Shown: positions 1 to 11,200 of the stretch, piece after piece
How the letters are laid out: each line of letters starts with the position of its first letter
How positions within the stretch are numbered: position 1 is the stretch's first letter
NCBI GenBank assembly: GCA_936432065.2
Contig: OW386285.2
Location: 184,822,301-184,886,300, forward strand
Source of the DNA: Rutpela maculata
Lineage: Eukaryota; Arthropoda; Insecta; Coleoptera; Cerambycidae
Direction of reading: 5' to 3'
DNA length: 64,000 nucleotides
Notes under the pieces: generated by a model
Databases searched by the model: none
What the model was told of the DNA's origin: nothing
The model's input: only the letters and a program-made list of their open reading frames with translations
Made by a program: the position numbers and the translations under genes

Positions 1-560
1 CAAAAATTTTTTTGAGACCTTAGCTTCTCTTGTATATACTAAATACCCATTTTCTGGACTCTTACCTGCTTGATTTACCTATTTACCCCAAATTTACCCC
101 AATTTACCCCCAACCCTTCGATGGAACAAGATGAAAATATAATCTAGTTCCAGATCATGTTAATATACATACGTGTACTAAATTTCAAGTCAATATCTTA
201 AACGGTTGCAGAGTAAACGTGCGCACAAAAAAAGTTACAGACCGACAGACAGACAGACAGAAATTTTTTTTCGCTCAAACTTAAAATCTCGACGTTTTAT
301 GACATTCTAAGCCTATTTGAACAATAAAAATTTTTAAAAATTTTTTGTCGTTAATATACTTCCACTGGATGTGGAAGTAAAAGTAACCGAAGGTGAAGTT
401 TCTCATTACCGAAACGAGTATTTCAATATGAAATAATAAACAATAAAATCTTTCTTATAGAGCCTTATTATAGCTATAGAAGAAAATTGGTAAAAACAGC
501 AGAGTTCTCACAAAATTCAAATGCAAAATGCCTAAGATTTTAGAAATTAAAATATAAACT
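1..560. other. AT-rich DNA without a recognisable gene
   Basis: No supported reading frame. A (GACA)n tract at 241-261 sits in a context resembling the dispersed repeat seen at 815-1260, but I could not align it convincingly. Confidence 0.5.
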
Positions 561-563
561 TAC

Positions 564-640
564 CATCATTTTCTCTCATAGTACTGCCACTGCCAGTAGC
601 CCCACGAACTGACATAGTTTTAATTGGCTTTTATTACATT
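564..640 (-). CDS. candidate first coding exon of a minus-strand host gene
   Basis: Read on the minus strand, a pyrimidine-rich stretch ending in TAG (acceptor at 642-641) is followed by 25 nt of leader, an ATG at 615-613, 17 open codons (begins MSVRGATGSGS, ends REND), and a strong donor G|GTAAGT after position 564. The exon ends in phase 1 with a G. The leader has in-frame stops before the ATG, so this would be the start of the protein. The product is not recognised from 17 residues. The exon at 55778-55856 ends in the same phase with the same base, so the two could be alternative first exons of one gene. The splice signals are seen; the gene assignment is inference. Confidence 0.42.
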
Positions 641-814
641 CTAAAATAGAAAAAAATGGATAAGCACCTATATTATTCCAGTCGAATAGGGAAAATTAGA
701 TGGAAAAAAACTGATAAAGTTTTGAAACTTGGCAGAGATGTTCATTAAGGCCCACTGTAAAACACACTTAAAGTCCCCAACTCTATTTCTTGCGCTTGAA
801 AAAATTGTGTTCAC

Positions 815-1260
815 ATTAAGTTATTTGCTTATATCTCGCTAACCATTACAGATATCGAAATTATCTCTCCTATAAAAAATAAAGCTTATAAAATTCTCTA
901 CAAAAAAATGTACTGTAATTTTTTCCATATCTGTTATTATAATCTTCTAAAATAAGAAAATTACATTTGATCAGCACATTTCTAAAAGCGGAAAAAAAAT
1001 AAAACTCATAATATTATGTTGGTTCTAGAATTCCGAATAACTCTAAAACATGCGTCGTATATCTGTCTGTCAGTCTGTCGGTTTGTTCATCTATCTCTCT
1101 TTATGGCACTTTTGTGAGTACGATAACTTAAAAGAGAAAAGCTCAATTTTATTGGAATTAGGGCAGTAAGTTAGTGTTAGCTAAAGTAAGAACCCTATCG
1201 ATTTTGAAAAAATCGATTAGTGAATATAAAGGTTTATAAAACATTTTATGAAAAAAAATG
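815..1260 (+). repeat. dispersed repeat family, copy 1
   Basis: This stretch carries the motif series: TATCTCGCTAACCATTA, AAAGCTTATAAAATTCTCTAC, a (GTCT)n-like tract near 1065, ATAACTTAAAAGAGAAAAG, and AGTTAGTGTTAGCTAAAG. The same series recurs at 2900-3290 on the other strand and at 42223-42500. No terminal repeats or coding capacity were found. Family unknown. Confidence 0.6.
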
Positions 1261-2895
1261 CGCGTGAAGAGTGTGTTGTAACACACAGATTCTAGAAACA
1301 CAGAAACACTACACAGTAAGTATATACTGACCAAAATTTGGACAATCAAGATGGTATTATCGGGAAATCATTAAAAATGCAAGTACCTATGTCATGGATT
1401 GTTTTAATCTGTGCCTATGTCACTTAAATCTACGATCTTATCAAAGATTACATTACAACACTCTTCACGTGTATTATTTTCATAAAATGTTTCATAACCT
1501 TGATATTATAACTTAGCCTTTTTGCTACATTTAATATAGACAAAAAAACACAAGCTATTTAAGAAAGCCCCACTTTGAAGCCCAATTATAACGCCCTGTC
1601 TCTCTTGGGGTTATTTAAAATGAATTCTAAATAAATAAAAATACGAAATTAACAAAAACTAATTTATTCACAAAATGGTGGAGCAATGAGAACAATGAGT
1701 GAATAAATTTGTGCTAACGAATAAAAAAATACAAGCGAATAATCAAACAAATGCACAGATGTACAGAGAGACAGACATAATGGTATAAAATACAAAAAAA
1801 TAAATAGGTAAAACGTAATAAAGGGAGATTGGCCAATTCCGCAAAGAAAAAGATCTATTAATAATAAATAAATGATTCACTTATCAGAATTATTTTCTGA
1901 GCAAATTATTCAAGAATGAGCAATTAAATATTTATATAAGTTTAAAGGCAAAAACAAAGCTAGAAGACTTAACTAAAAGGTACAAATGGGAGTATTTATA
2001 CACTCACAAAAATTTACATAATTCCTCGAACGAAATACATAAAGATAAATTTTAATATTAAACATATAGCACCCCAAAAGTAAATTTGAGTGTTTATTCG
2101 AGATAAAAAATTAGCAAGTACAAAATAAAGCTTGCTTGAAGTTTTCACGAAAACGTAAAGGTAACGAACACGCGCTACACTGTGATCAACTTGATGAACT
2201 ACAGGCTCAAATCTCCCACAAATTGATGACTCGTGCATAAACAGGAAAATGTAAAGTTCAGGTAGGTACTTACATAAGTTCACTTTGGACATTACCAATA
2301 AAACTGCAATCCCATTTAAAGTTGAAAACGTAGATTGAACGCACTATTATTTAGCCACTTTTAGGTGGATATTACACATATACTTATTTCGAACATACAG
2401 CTCGTAAAAGCACACATAATCTGGCTGTCAAATTCCTTAACCAGCTTGAACGAAGGAAAGAGACAAAAGAAATAATTAATTTATAATTTTTTTATGGTTT
2501 AACTAAACCATTTAAACTCTGGAACTTTTAATATCTTCACTCAAATTTGGTTAAAAGATTGACTGTGGGCTCGCTCAAGGCGGCCGTAGAAGTGTCATAG
2601 TCGACGTTTTTCGCGATATTTATAAGGGTGGGTGGGGAGCAACATTATGACATAGCATAACATTTGAAAGGACCAATCATTTGTCTAGTTTTCAAAATGC
2701 TACCTTATATGGAAGCAGACGTCGCGCTATTGTATGACATCATCCTCACATAACGGTTAAAATAAGATTAACAAATATCCGACAGTAGCGACGGTAATTT
2801 ATTTTTTAAGGGGTAACAAAATAGGTAATTTATGCATGGAAAATACAAAATAATGTAATTTAAGGGCTTTTATGACTATAAATAAAAATGACCGT
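1261..2895. other. anonymous non-coding DNA
   Basis: About 1.6 kb of AT-rich sequence with only short, unsupported frames. On the minus strand an AG at about 2313 and a GTAAGT donor at about 2271 bracket a tiny possible exon, but with no conserved reading frame. Nothing else recognised. Confidence 0.5.
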
Positions 2896-2899
2896 TACA

Positions 2900-3290
2900 A
2901 TATGTACTGATCGATTTTTTTCTTCTTCTTATAACTAACACTAATTTATTGTCCTAATTTCATTAAAATTGGACTTTTCTTTTTAAAGTTATTTAGCTTA
3001 AAAGAGACCTGATGGACATTTTGAAAGTTGTTGCGTATTTTATGACAATAATATATGATATATTTTTATTCTCTACAAGTGATATTTACAATTGTTGAAA
3101 TGAGTCAATGAAATGCAATATACTCTTTGTTTTCGTATTTCCAAAGAGTGTAATAATAAGATTAGAAAAAAATGCATATAACACTCTTTGTAGAGAATTT
3201 TATAAGCTTTATTTTTTACATAAACATAATTTCAATATCGCTAATGGTTAGAGAGATATTAGAAATAAGCTAAATAGGAGCGCCATTTCT
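2900..3290 (-). repeat. dispersed repeat family, copy 2 (inverted)
   Basis: The reverse complement of this stretch aligns by eye with 815-1260 (the AAAGCTTATAAAATTCTCTAC and TAGTGTTAG blocks). It also aligns with 42223-42500 (ACAAAGAGTATATTG and CAACTTTCAAAATGTCC blocks). It links the other two copies and shows the full repeat is at least 400 bp. Confidence 0.58.
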
Positions 3291-4455
3291 CCAAGATGGT
3301 GGCCGACCGCAACAGTTTGAGCTGGGAGGGGGTTGTAGCTTTGGATTATCTTCAAATAACAAAAACAAAATAAGCGTTGGAGAATAACCAGCCCAAATTT
3401 CAAGAAGAAATATCGATTTGTTTATTTATAAGTGACCTAAACATAAAAACTAACGTACCTCAGCTCCAAATGCAAGTAGAGCATTATTTTTTTTTTTTTT
3501 CAAAAGTTGGCTTTCTTAATCTACTTTCATCGCTTGTTCACCGTTTTTGATTTCATAAAAAAAATCAGAGAGTTATTTGAATTTGTTTGTAACTAAAATT
3601 TCGAAAACTACAAACAAAACTGTAATAAAACGGGTTTAAATTTTGAAAAAAAAAAAAGTGGTGCAAGGGTGCAAAATTTTAGCAACAATTGTATACTTAT
3701 TTAATAATCATTTTGATTTAAAATTTTAAGTGGTGATTGTACTTTATAAGGGCTATGTTTCTCCAAAATTTCATTGAATATTATCCATTATTTTTGGAAG
3801 AACAGTGATTTGTTTAGAAACGCATAATTTTGAAATATTCAATTTTTTTTAAATAATAATAACAATTGGAATGAATTATAGTTTATGTACTTTTATTGTA
3901 CAGCTCATAATGAACATTTTCCTTCTTTTTGTTGTTTTTCCATAAGTCTTATAGATTTCGAGATATTCAAAGGAAACCGATGGAAAACGGTCTGAAAAAT
4001 TAAATTGTTTAAATAAACAATACGCTGACCTTCCAGAAATTGCAAAACTGAACTGTGAACTTAAGTTGACCCCCTGAATACGTTAAAACAGAAAAACTGC
4101 CCTGACCAGACATTTCACATCAAAATTCTAATTTGACCAATAAATTATTCGGGAACTAAAATAATATAGGTACTAGAGGAAAATAAATGATAATAATTAA
4201 ATCAAATGAGTTACATTTTGTCGTCAATTGGAAAATAATTACCGGTATTTAAATCTAAAATAAGCTAAATATGCTCTATATAAAAAATAAAGAACCAGTG
4301 TTAACCAATATATTAAATGATAAATTAGCTTTTTAAGTTGCTTTTTCCCTTGAATTTTAATGGCGTCATTGAAACATGAAAATTATAGACAAAGTAAAAA
4401 ATAAGAATGCATCATTTCATAGTAACATAACAGTGTAGCTAAAATAAGTATAGGT
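3291..4455. other. anonymous non-coding DNA
   Basis: AT-rich sequence with homopolymer runs (T run near 3488, A run near 3647). No conserved protein, RNA or terminal repeat recognised. Confidence 0.5.
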
Positions 4456-4461
4456 ACTTAC

Positions 4462-4640
4462 CTTTGCGTAAAAATGGGTTGATATTTACCAAACTCAAAC
4501 AACCAGTAAAATCATTACAAAAGTTGACGTCAATTTCGCCAATGTAACACAAACAACAAACAAGTGCAGACTGGAGAGTGGAGAGTGTACGTGATCTATG
4601 GATGACAAAGAAATTCCAGTAGTAGTACTAGACTAGTGGC
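4462..4640 (-). other. candidate non-coding 5' exon and promoter region
   Basis: On the minus strand a near-perfect donor, AAAG|GTAAGTACC, ends an ATG-poor stretch at 4462. The sequence above it (to about 4670) is locally richer in G+C, with CpG around 4633-4665, as expected near a start site. If spliced to 640 this would be the leader of the gene starting at 615. No core promoter element is clear enough to name, and the upstream limit is a guess. Confidence 0.28.
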
Positions 4641-4956
4641 GCTGCCAGCGGTGGTCGCCATTTAGTACCAGATGATGATATTAAAGTGAGTGGTGGCTCA
4701 GTTAGTTACATCCACGTTTTAAAATATCACATTAAAATGATGTGGTGATTGTGGACATCCCAATCTCCACTGACATAGGAGTAGTTATGATGTGAACGTT
4801 CTGAAACTGTCCAAAGAGTGTCATCACAGTGATGTGATGTTTTGCCATTTACAAAATCCACTAAAATCTGAGTGGCTATAATGTGGATGTGAGTGTGTTT
4901 AATGGGTTACCACGCACTTGACCTCTAAAATTATTATTATAAAAATTTCGATGTGT
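4641..4956. other. non-coding DNA with short repeated words
   Basis: The words GATGTGG/ATGTGGAT and their complements recur several times at 4735-4885, suggesting a small degenerate repeat. No terminal repeats or coding sequence seen. Confidence 0.35.
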
Positions 4957-5361
4957 TTAGCTATTCTCTTGTTTATACTTTCTATAGTCTACGCTGTAAT
5001 TATATATACGTGAAGTATTTCTTCCTTGGAAATTATTATTACGAAAATTATTATTAAAACGGTGGTTTGAATTTTTCTCAATTGTCTTGTTGAATTCATC
5101 AATGGTTTTGTCAAGTTGTCTTGTTCTATTTAATTCCGATGTTAAAGATGTCACAGATTGGCCAGCAAATGCGTTCTCATGTCTTTCACTAAGTTTGCAG
5201 TCGTGTCATAAGTCTATTCGAGTCGTAACTGTCCATTTTGGGAAGTCTAGTTTTTAGCACATATACATTTTTAATAAGCAATTTCTTATCGTTGTCATTT
5301 AAAAGTTCAGAACAAATTCAATTGTCTCGATTAACTGTTTCCTTTCAAATTTTTCCGCCAT
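4957..5361 (-). pseudogene. decayed gag-like remnant
   Basis: On the minus strand a broken frame starts at an ATG (5361-5359) and, after at least two frame changes, continues into an open 65-codon stretch. That stretch ends in an asparagine/arginine-rich tail (RFNNNFRNNNFQGRN). Charged helical sequence followed by an N/R-rich tail is typical of retrotransposon Gag proteins, but no zinc knuckle remains and I cannot name the family. It could also be low-complexity coding sequence of another kind. Confidence 0.25.
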
Positions 5362-5699
5362 ACTATTTATTTTGTCTAAGTTAAATTTTAATCTATCTAT
5401 TAATTATACTATGACTCTATGATACTTGTTTAACTTATCTACTACACTCATTTGTATAATCTTAACTAAACTAACCTTGTTATTACATAATAATACATCT
5501 CCTTAATTTTAATCCCTTTTTTGCTTGACTTTCAGTTGTATCTATACCATATTTTTATAATTTCCACTAATAATAGGTAATTGCTTTATTTTCTATTGGA
5601 CCTTTGGAATTATTGTCTTCTTTTATGTCCACCTAAAAGCTAAAAGAGAAAAAAAAATTCTTCGATCTTCCTTTAAGCCCATTTTTGTACAATTTCCAT
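5362..5699. other. anonymous non-coding DNA
   Basis: About 340 bp with no recognisable feature. It lies between the gag-like remnant and the first R4-like fragment. Confidence 0.45.
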
Positions 5700-6605
5700 C
5701 TCCATGCCTGACAGTCGGGAACGAGTAGTTAGAATAAATTCGGCTCCTCTCGTTCTCGACAACGGACTCAATATCAAATCAAATCAAATCATTTTATTGG
5801 TGCTGTTAACATGAAGATGTTTTACATAAGTCAATATAATTAAAAATACAAATATATAAAAAAATATATATATAAAAAATATATATCATGATCTTCACAC
5901 GAATACACTTAATATTAAGCCTAAAATCACAGATATCACATGTCTGAAACGTCACAGTTCAAAAATTCGTGTATATTATAAAATGCATTTTTGTATAAAA
6001 ACTTTTTGATTGCATGTTTGAATTTCAACTCCGGGAGACTGTGAGAGATACATAGGGAGTTTGTTGAAGAACATCGGGCCAAAATAATTATGACCTGAAT
6101 CACTGCACTTTAATCTGTTGTACTTGATTTTTATGTTTTGTTCGTTTCTGGTATTATATCTGTGATGGTCTCCTTTTCTCTTCGGGGATGTAAGGCAGCA
6201 CTGGTGTTTGATCTACCCCGTACGAGTACCGTAGATGGTAGTATAGCACTCGTAAAACCGCGCTATGGTGTTGAATGTAGTCCGAAATCGCATATATCGG
6301 GCATGCTGAAAACAAATGCATCAGCAATTCAGGTCCTGCAGTTGATATCAGGGACCTCTACACCCATTACGCGGCTTCGGTAGACCAAGGTGTTTATTAC
6401 ACCATCCCGACAGGCCACAATGAATCCCTCGGTCTCCAACTTAAGCCCAGCTGACCTTAAAAAGGCGAATGACAGCCTAGTCAACAAACCCGGTGTTTCT
6501 GTGTTCTTATAGTACACACCGTGCATGGGTTTATCGATATGCTGCCTGAACAGATTCTCTTGTTCGGCAGCTTTTATTTGGGCTTTCAGACGATTTGGGT
6601 CTACA
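5700..6605 (-). mobile_element. R4/Dong-like LINE fragment A, split by another LINE
   Basis: Minus-strand translation of 6320-6526 gives the segment just before the CCHC (RLSFAFLRSAGLK, ETEGFIVACRDGV, VYRSRVMGVEVPD). It closely matches the larger copy at 49094-50903. The more C-terminal endonuclease part (5700-5768 and 6184-6320) is homologous to 49440-49690 but full of stops. The copy is interrupted at 5768/6184 by a LINE 3' end. It is a dead fragment with no RT domain. By homology the intact protein would end in a zinc finger and restriction-like endonuclease. Confidence 0.72.
5769..6180 (-). mobile_element. 5'-truncated LINE 3' end nested in R4-like fragment A
   Basis: The minus-strand reading encodes the tail of a Jockey-like ORF2: a YNTRN motif, then FFNKLP-type residues in a degraded frame. 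It ends in a tail of GATTT units, seen on the plus strand as AATCA repeats at 5771-5790. R4-like sequence continues on both sides (5700-5768 and 6184-6605), so this piece inserted into the older R4-like copy. Clade below Jockey-like not determined. Confidence 0.6.
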
Positions 6606-7240
6606 TTTTACTGACAACTTCTCATGGACTTTTATATTAATGAAACTTGTAAAAAAGTTGCTCTGGTCTGCTATTGCTTAAATCAGTTGAGAGATATAAC
6701 AAACCAACAAGTTTTGTTAACATATTACTCTGCTCACTTCAATTCAATAATTTCCTATGCAATTATTGCCTGGGGTCATCACCAGAGGCCGTACGAGTGT
6801 TTAAACTACAGAAAAAAGCTGTGCGTTCTATAGTAGGTATAAATAAAAGAACTAGCTGTAGGAACATTTTCAAACAATTGAGAATTCTACCACTCCCTAA
6901 TATATTTCTAATGAATTTGTTACTCTATGCAAAGTCCGAATTAAGTAATCTGAACACCCTTAACTGTAATCATAACTACACAGAAACTCAACTACCCTAG
7001 TAATTCCTAACATTACATGAAAAGAGCCCCAAGTACATGGCAATAAAGGTGTTTAATAAATTGCCAAACCTTTACAAAGGACTTAGTGATAAGGAATTTA
7101 AAAATAAGATCAAGCCAGACTGAGGGAAAAATCTTATTATTCTTTGAACGAATATTTTACTGATGACTTTTAACTTAATTTATTAAGTATTTAATATTTA
7201 AATAGTTACATTTTAATGTTTTTAGACTTATCCTATATCA
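6606..7240 (+). mobile_element. Jockey-like LINE 3' fragment
   Basis: Two overlapping frames (6624-6833 and about 6760-7000) encode consecutive parts of the region after the RT: LTYYSAHFNSIISYAIIAWG, then VFKLQKKAVRSIVGI and FKQLRILPLPNIF. This is the thumb/C-terminal region of Jockey-type ORF2, with a frameshift near 6770-6800. The catalytic RT core is missing. It lies between two R4-like fragments of opposite orientation. No tail repeat is evident; the 3' end is put near 7240, where R4-like sequence resumes. Confidence 0.65.
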
Positions 7241-7550
7241 TGGCAGGTCCTACAATTAATGTCAGGGACCTCCACACCCATAACGCGACTGCGGTAGACC
7301 AAGGTGTTAATAACACTATCTTGGCAGGCCACAATGAATCCTTCGGTCTCCGACTTTAGCCCTGCTGACCGTAAGAAAGCGAAGGTCAGCTTTGTCGATA
7401 AACCCAGCGTCTCTATGTTGTTGTTTATCGACGTGCTGCCTGAGCAGATTTCTCTGCTCGGCAGCTTTAATTTGGGCTATCAGACGATTTGGCGCAAGCT
7501 CAGTTACTGATTCTAGTTCAGCACGTTGCCGGCCTCCTCGCCTGAAGTCG
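7241..7550 (-). mobile_element. R4/Dong-like LINE fragment B
   Basis: This stretch aligns along its length with 6323-6605 and with 49680-49930, including the segment equivalent to ETEGFIVAC. It covers the same protein region as fragment A but differs at roughly one base in seven by eye, so it is a separate, diverged copy. Frameshifts break the frame. Its 5' end (high coordinate) abuts the AGTA-repeat tail of the next LINE. Confidence 0.65.
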
Positions 7551-7552
7551 AA

Positions 7553-7556
7553 TATG

Positions 7557-7591
<35 letters not shown>

Positions 7592-9990
7592 TTATTCCGT
7601 TTCATCAGACATACAAATGTATAAAACAGGTCAGTCAAACAAACAAAGCTCATAATTAATAAAAAATATAGATGTAAAAAACATAAAATTTCAGCACAAC
7701 CAGAGAGTTACATAAATAAGTATATAAAATACACAAAAGAACATTACATTACAATTTAAAATTTAAAAATTCTTGAATAGAGTAAGGCTCAATATCACAT
7801 ATATACTCGAAAGCTTGCTTCTTGAAACAGTTAAGATGAAAATTGTCTTTGAGGCCTGTAGGTAGATTATTAAAAAAATTTATTGCTGCATAATAGGGTC
7901 CCTTCTCAGTGAGAGTTAGACGGTGCTTGGGAAATGTATAATTATCTTTATTCCTGGTTTCATAATAATGACTAAATTGGGATGGTTTAAAGTCGCCTTT
8001 GTTATTTTTTAGATACATTAGGCAAGAATAGATATATATGCCTGGCACTGTGAGCATGGAATTTTCTTTGAAACACCCCCTACAGGTCTCATTAAACTTT
8101 TTTTTTGAAGATTATTCGCATAGCTCTTTTTTGCACTTTGTGAATTTTGTATGTGTCAGTCGAACCACCCCAAGTTTCAATTCCGTACTTAACAGTAGAA
8201 TAAAAGTTAGCATAATATACTGTTTTCAGAGTATCTGTGTTAAATGTACGTGATAGGATTCTTAAAGCATAGCAGCTTTTATTTAATTTTCTTAGAAGAT
8301 CCTCAATGTGGTCACCCCATTTACAATTGCTATCCATTACCACGCCTAGCAATCTAGCACTGTTTGAAGTAGGAATGGGTATTTCATTAGTAAAACAGTT
8401 AGGAGTTTCAATTGTTGATTTGTGAGTTTTAAAAATGACACATGTTGATTTAGATTCGTTTAAGATCAATTGATTTGCAGAAAACCAATCTTTTAAGTTT
8501 TCCCATGTCTGAGTAGCAGTTTGCTTGTATTCTGTGAGAGTTTTGCCCCTTATTATTAAATTGGTATCATCAGCGTAATTTACAACGTTTACTTTTGCTT
8601 CGTCACTTATAGCATTTACTAAGTCATTCAAAAAAATTATAAAAAGAAGCGGACCCAAGACGCTTCCTTGCGGTACACCATAATTAAAGTTTAGCACATC
8701 TGATTCATATTTATTCATGTCCTTATATATACGGGTTTTTTGTTTTCTATTTTTCAAGTAAGATGCAAACCAATGTAAGCTAGCCCCTCGGATTCCTATT
8801 CTCTCTAATTTATTCAGTAGACAAGTATGATTTAAAGTGTCGAATGCCTTGGATAAATCAAGGAACAGGCCACAAACGGACTCCTGATCATCCAAAGCAT
8901 TCAACACACCATCGACAAAATTAACAAGAGCTGTAGTTGTTGATTTACTTTTTCTGAAACCATGTTGAAATTTGTGAAAGAAATTAAATCTGTTTAAAAA
9001 AGCAAGAAGTCTGTTATACATGAGAGTCTCCAATATTTTTGAGAAAACCGACAGCATACTTACTGGTCGATAATTTCCCATTTGATCTGGATCTCCTTTT
9101 TTAAATAAGGGGATTACTACTGCTAGTTTTAATGAATCCGGAAAAATCCCTTGAGAAAAAGATGCATTGTAGATGTCTGAGAGTGGGGCAGCTAATACAT
9201 TAATGCATTGTTTCAGTAATTTTAATGAAATACCATCAAACCCACTTGAAGTTTTAGGTTTGAATTTGTTTACCACACTGCATATTTCCTCGGCAGAAGT
9301 AGGGTATATGAACATAGATTCCTGATTAATATTGATCAGTTCATTAAAGTTATTCGATGTTACATGTTGGTTCATATTTTTTATTAAGTTGGGAACATTT
9401 TCAACAAAGAATGTATTGAACTTATTGGCCTGATCAGTATAATCATTGGTAGAAGGTAATTTATTGGGTTTGAGGTTACCTATAGTTGAATTAACTAAAT
9501 TCCAAGTACACTTCGATTTGTTGGATGCATTATCGATCATTCTGCTATAATATTGATTTTTAGCTTCTTTGATTTTTTTACTGTACTTGATTTTTTGATA
9601 TTTCAGAACTGGTTTGTAATTAGGGTTATTATTTGAGATATTTTCCAACAAAGCCACTTGATTTTTTAAGTCGCGCAGTTCAGGCGTGAACCAGTCTAAT
9701 TTACGTGTTTTACGAATTTTCCTTCTAATTAAGGGGAAGTGTCTGTTAAAGTTATTATTAATAATCTTTAAGAAAATATCAGATTTTTCCTGGACACCAG
9801 CTGAATTGTATACAGTGAACCAATCTAAGGAACTTAAATCATTAATGAAATTATTTGTATTTTCACGAGTGTACGACCTAGTGTAAATATAGGGTGTTTT
9901 CCTAGGTGGAATTGACAAAGTGAATACTTGAGCTTTGTGATCAGAGATCAGCGACTGTAAAACTTGCGTATGGTGGTTATGTATGTAACA
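7553..9990 (-). mobile_element. Jockey-like LINE G, 5'-truncated, with (CTTA)n tail
   Basis: Minus-strand LINE beginning near 9990 at the last part of the endonuclease (SDH motif). It runs through linker, RT and C-terminal region and ends in a 3' tail, AATAAACTTACTTACT, at 7556-7595. The 5' end is truncated inside the endonuclease, as is usual for LINE insertion. The ORF is open to 8092 and continues after a frameshift at 8057-7749. It is fused upstream to another LINE fragment (F). Confidence 0.75.
7749..8057 (-). pseudogene. LINE G ORF2 C-terminal end (after frameshift)
   Basis: 102 codons ending in the usual tail of Jockey-like ORF2 proteins: YYETRNKDNY, then LTLTEKGPYYAAINFFNNLP, and finally SIQEFLNF before the stop. 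It continues the RT frame that stops at 8092 and is separated from it by a short frameshifted stretch. The same ending (FYTLQEFLNSN) is seen in the LINE at 23385-26036, which supports family membership. Not expressed separately. Confidence 0.7.
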
Positions 9991-10389
9991 GATAGTGCTT
10001 AATTTTGAACAAATTGTATCTATATGCTTTTCCCATGTAAGTTTCTGATCTAAAGTAACGTCCAGGAATTTAGTACTTGTTGTACTCTGAATGGACTTGT
10101 TTAATATCTTCAGATATAGATCATAATTTGTTACCGCGTTTTTTGGCAAAAAACGCATATGACATGTTTTATTTATATTTAAGTTTAGTCCATTCTCGCT
10201 ACAGTAATGACTCATTTCCTGTGATGCATTGTTGCTGTTGATGACAATCTGCTCAATACAGTTATGAGACATTAGCATATTTGTGTCATCTGCGTAAAGA
10301 AGAAGTTGATTTGTAGTGACGCATGTATTAGGAATATCATTAATAAAAATTATGAAAAACAGAGGTCCCAAAATAGAGCCTTGAGGCAC
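8092..10389 (-). CDS. fused frame with two reverse transcriptase cores (LINE F + LINE G)
   Basis: One uninterrupted 765-codon frame encodes two LINE pieces. Residues 1-130 are the second half of an RT palm and thumb (MPQGSILGP at 1, YADD near 32, DQKLTWEKHID). At about residue 135 this passes directly into the end of an AP-type endonuclease (SDHKAQVF near 148), a linker, and a complete RT (YRPVSML, DLSKAFD near 510, GVPQGSVLGP, YADD near 604). The likely explanation is that LINE G inserted or recombined into LINE F and the join happens to be in frame. No intact protein of this arrangement is known to me. LINE RTs prime reverse transcription at a nicked target in the nucleus. Confidence 0.72.
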   Translation of the reverse strand: MPQGSILGPLFFIIFINDIPNTCVTTNQLLLYADDTNMLMSHNCIEQIVINSNNASQEMSHYCSENGLNLNINKTCHMRFLPKNAVTNYDLYLKILNKSIQSTTSTKFLDVTLDQKLTWEKHIDTICSKLSTICYIHNHHTQVLQSLISDHKAQVFTLSIPPRKTPYIYTRSYTRENTNNFINDLSSLDWFTVYNSAGVQEKSDIFLKIINNNFNRHFPLIRRKIRKTRKLDWFTPELRDLKNQVALLENISNNNPNYKPVLKYQKIKYSKKIKEAKNQYYSRMIDNASNKSKCTWNLVNSTIGNLKPNKLPSTNDYTDQANKFNTFFVENVPNLIKNMNQHVTSNNFNELININQESMFIYPTSAEEICSVVNKFKPKTSSGFDGISLKLLKQCINVLAAPLSDIYNASFSQGIFPDSLKLAVVIPLFKKGDPDQMGNYRPVSMLSVFSKILETLMYNRLLAFLNRFNFFHKFQHGFRKSKSTTTALVNFVDGVLNALDDQESVCGLFLDLSKAFDTLNHTCLLNKLERIGIRGASLHWFASYLKNRKQKTRIYKDMNKYESDVLNFNYGVPQGSVLGPLLFIIFLNDLVNAISDEAKVNVVNYADDTNLIIRGKTLTEYKQTATQTWENLKDWFSANQLILNESKSTCVIFKTHKSTIETPNCFTNEIPIPTSNSARLLGVVMDSNCKWGDHIEDLLRKLNKSCYALRILSRTFNTDTLKTVYYANFYSTVKYGIETWGGSTDTYKIHKVQKRAMRIIFKKKV

Positions 10390-10905
10390 TCCTAGATTTA
10401 TATTTTTTGTTTTTGATTTAATACCGTCAACGATGGTGGTTTGCGTACGATTTTGTAAATATGAGGCAGCCCAGCTCTATGGTGCTCCACGTACCCCAAT
10501 GCCTTCTAATTTCATGAGCAATAGATTGTGATCTATAGTATCAAATGCACGACTTAAATCATAAAAAAGACCTAGGACATGATTCTTGTTGTTTAGTGCA
10601 TTGTATATAAAATCTACGCAGTCTAAGATAGCAGTATTGGTGGATCTATTTTTACGAAAACCATTTTGGACATTTGATATTAAATCAAAATTCTCTAAAT
10701 AATTGGTCAGTCTTATGGAGTATGACGCCTCAAAGATTTTAGCAATTTGACTTGGCATACATATGGCTCTGTAACTCATAATGTCTGTTGTGGGACCTTT
10801 GTTTTTATATACAGGTATACATTTGGATTTTTTTAAGTTGGGAAATACACCAGCTGAAAACGATTCATTCACTAAGTACGCCAATAGCTCATCAATAAAG
10901 TAAAG
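9990..10905 (-). mobile_element. Jockey-like LINE F, truncated at both ends
   Basis: Minus-strand RT fragment from the fingers (FPNLKKSKCIPVYKNKG, MSYRAICM) through motif A (YDLSRAFDTIDH) to PQGSILGP and YADD. It lacks endonuclease and C-terminus. The 5' limit is near 10905, where a short tandem repeat begins; the 3' limit is the join to LINE G near 9990. Confidence 0.7.
10477..10884 (-). pseudogene. LINE F RT amino-terminal part
   Basis: 135 codons with RT motifs 1 to A (SYRAICMPSQIAKIF, NGFRKNRSTNTAI, YDLSRAFDTIDHNLL). It ends in IGVRGAP and is continued after a frameshift near 10477 by the frame that begins at 10389 with MPQGS. Motif A retains its aspartates. Part of a dead 5'-truncated LINE. 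Confidence 0.7.
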
Positions 10906-11200
10906 TAATATATAGCATATACGTAAATGCTACGTAAACTAAGTTTTGCAGAAGTAACGTGCTATGTAAAATGTGACGCATAATCATATGTGCATACTCT
11001 GCGAAATGTCAGCAACATGTGCATATGATTTTTACATAGTGAAGAGGTAACACCGTGACCTTACGGTATGGAACAAATGACATAGCGTATATGTATATTC
11101 AACCACTTGCTATGTAAAGCATACGTAACTAATTTTATCTCTTTATGATGTAGCAAATATGTATATTCAACCACTTGATAGTGACCTTACGCTACGTAAC
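10905..11200. repeat. short imperfect tandem duplication rich in TACGTA/ATATG
   Basis: Two imperfect copies of a unit of roughly 70-77 bp. The word GTATATTCAACCACTTG occurs near 11093 and 11161, and TATCTCTTTATGATGTAGCA near 11137 and 11214. The preceding 100 bp has CATATGTGCAT and its inverse about 45 bp apart. Non-coding; origin unknown, possibly part of the fold-back element that follows. Confidence 0.5.

Noticed and set aside
2014..2298. 94-codon minus-strand frame with a GTAAGT inside
   Set aside because: No homology; the frame crosses the possible splice donor and composition is non-coding.
6323..7500. LINE at 6606-7240 flanked by a roughly 280-bp target duplication of R4-like sequence
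   Set aside because: The two R4-like flanks differ at about one base in seven, so they are independent copies rather than a duplication made by the insertion.
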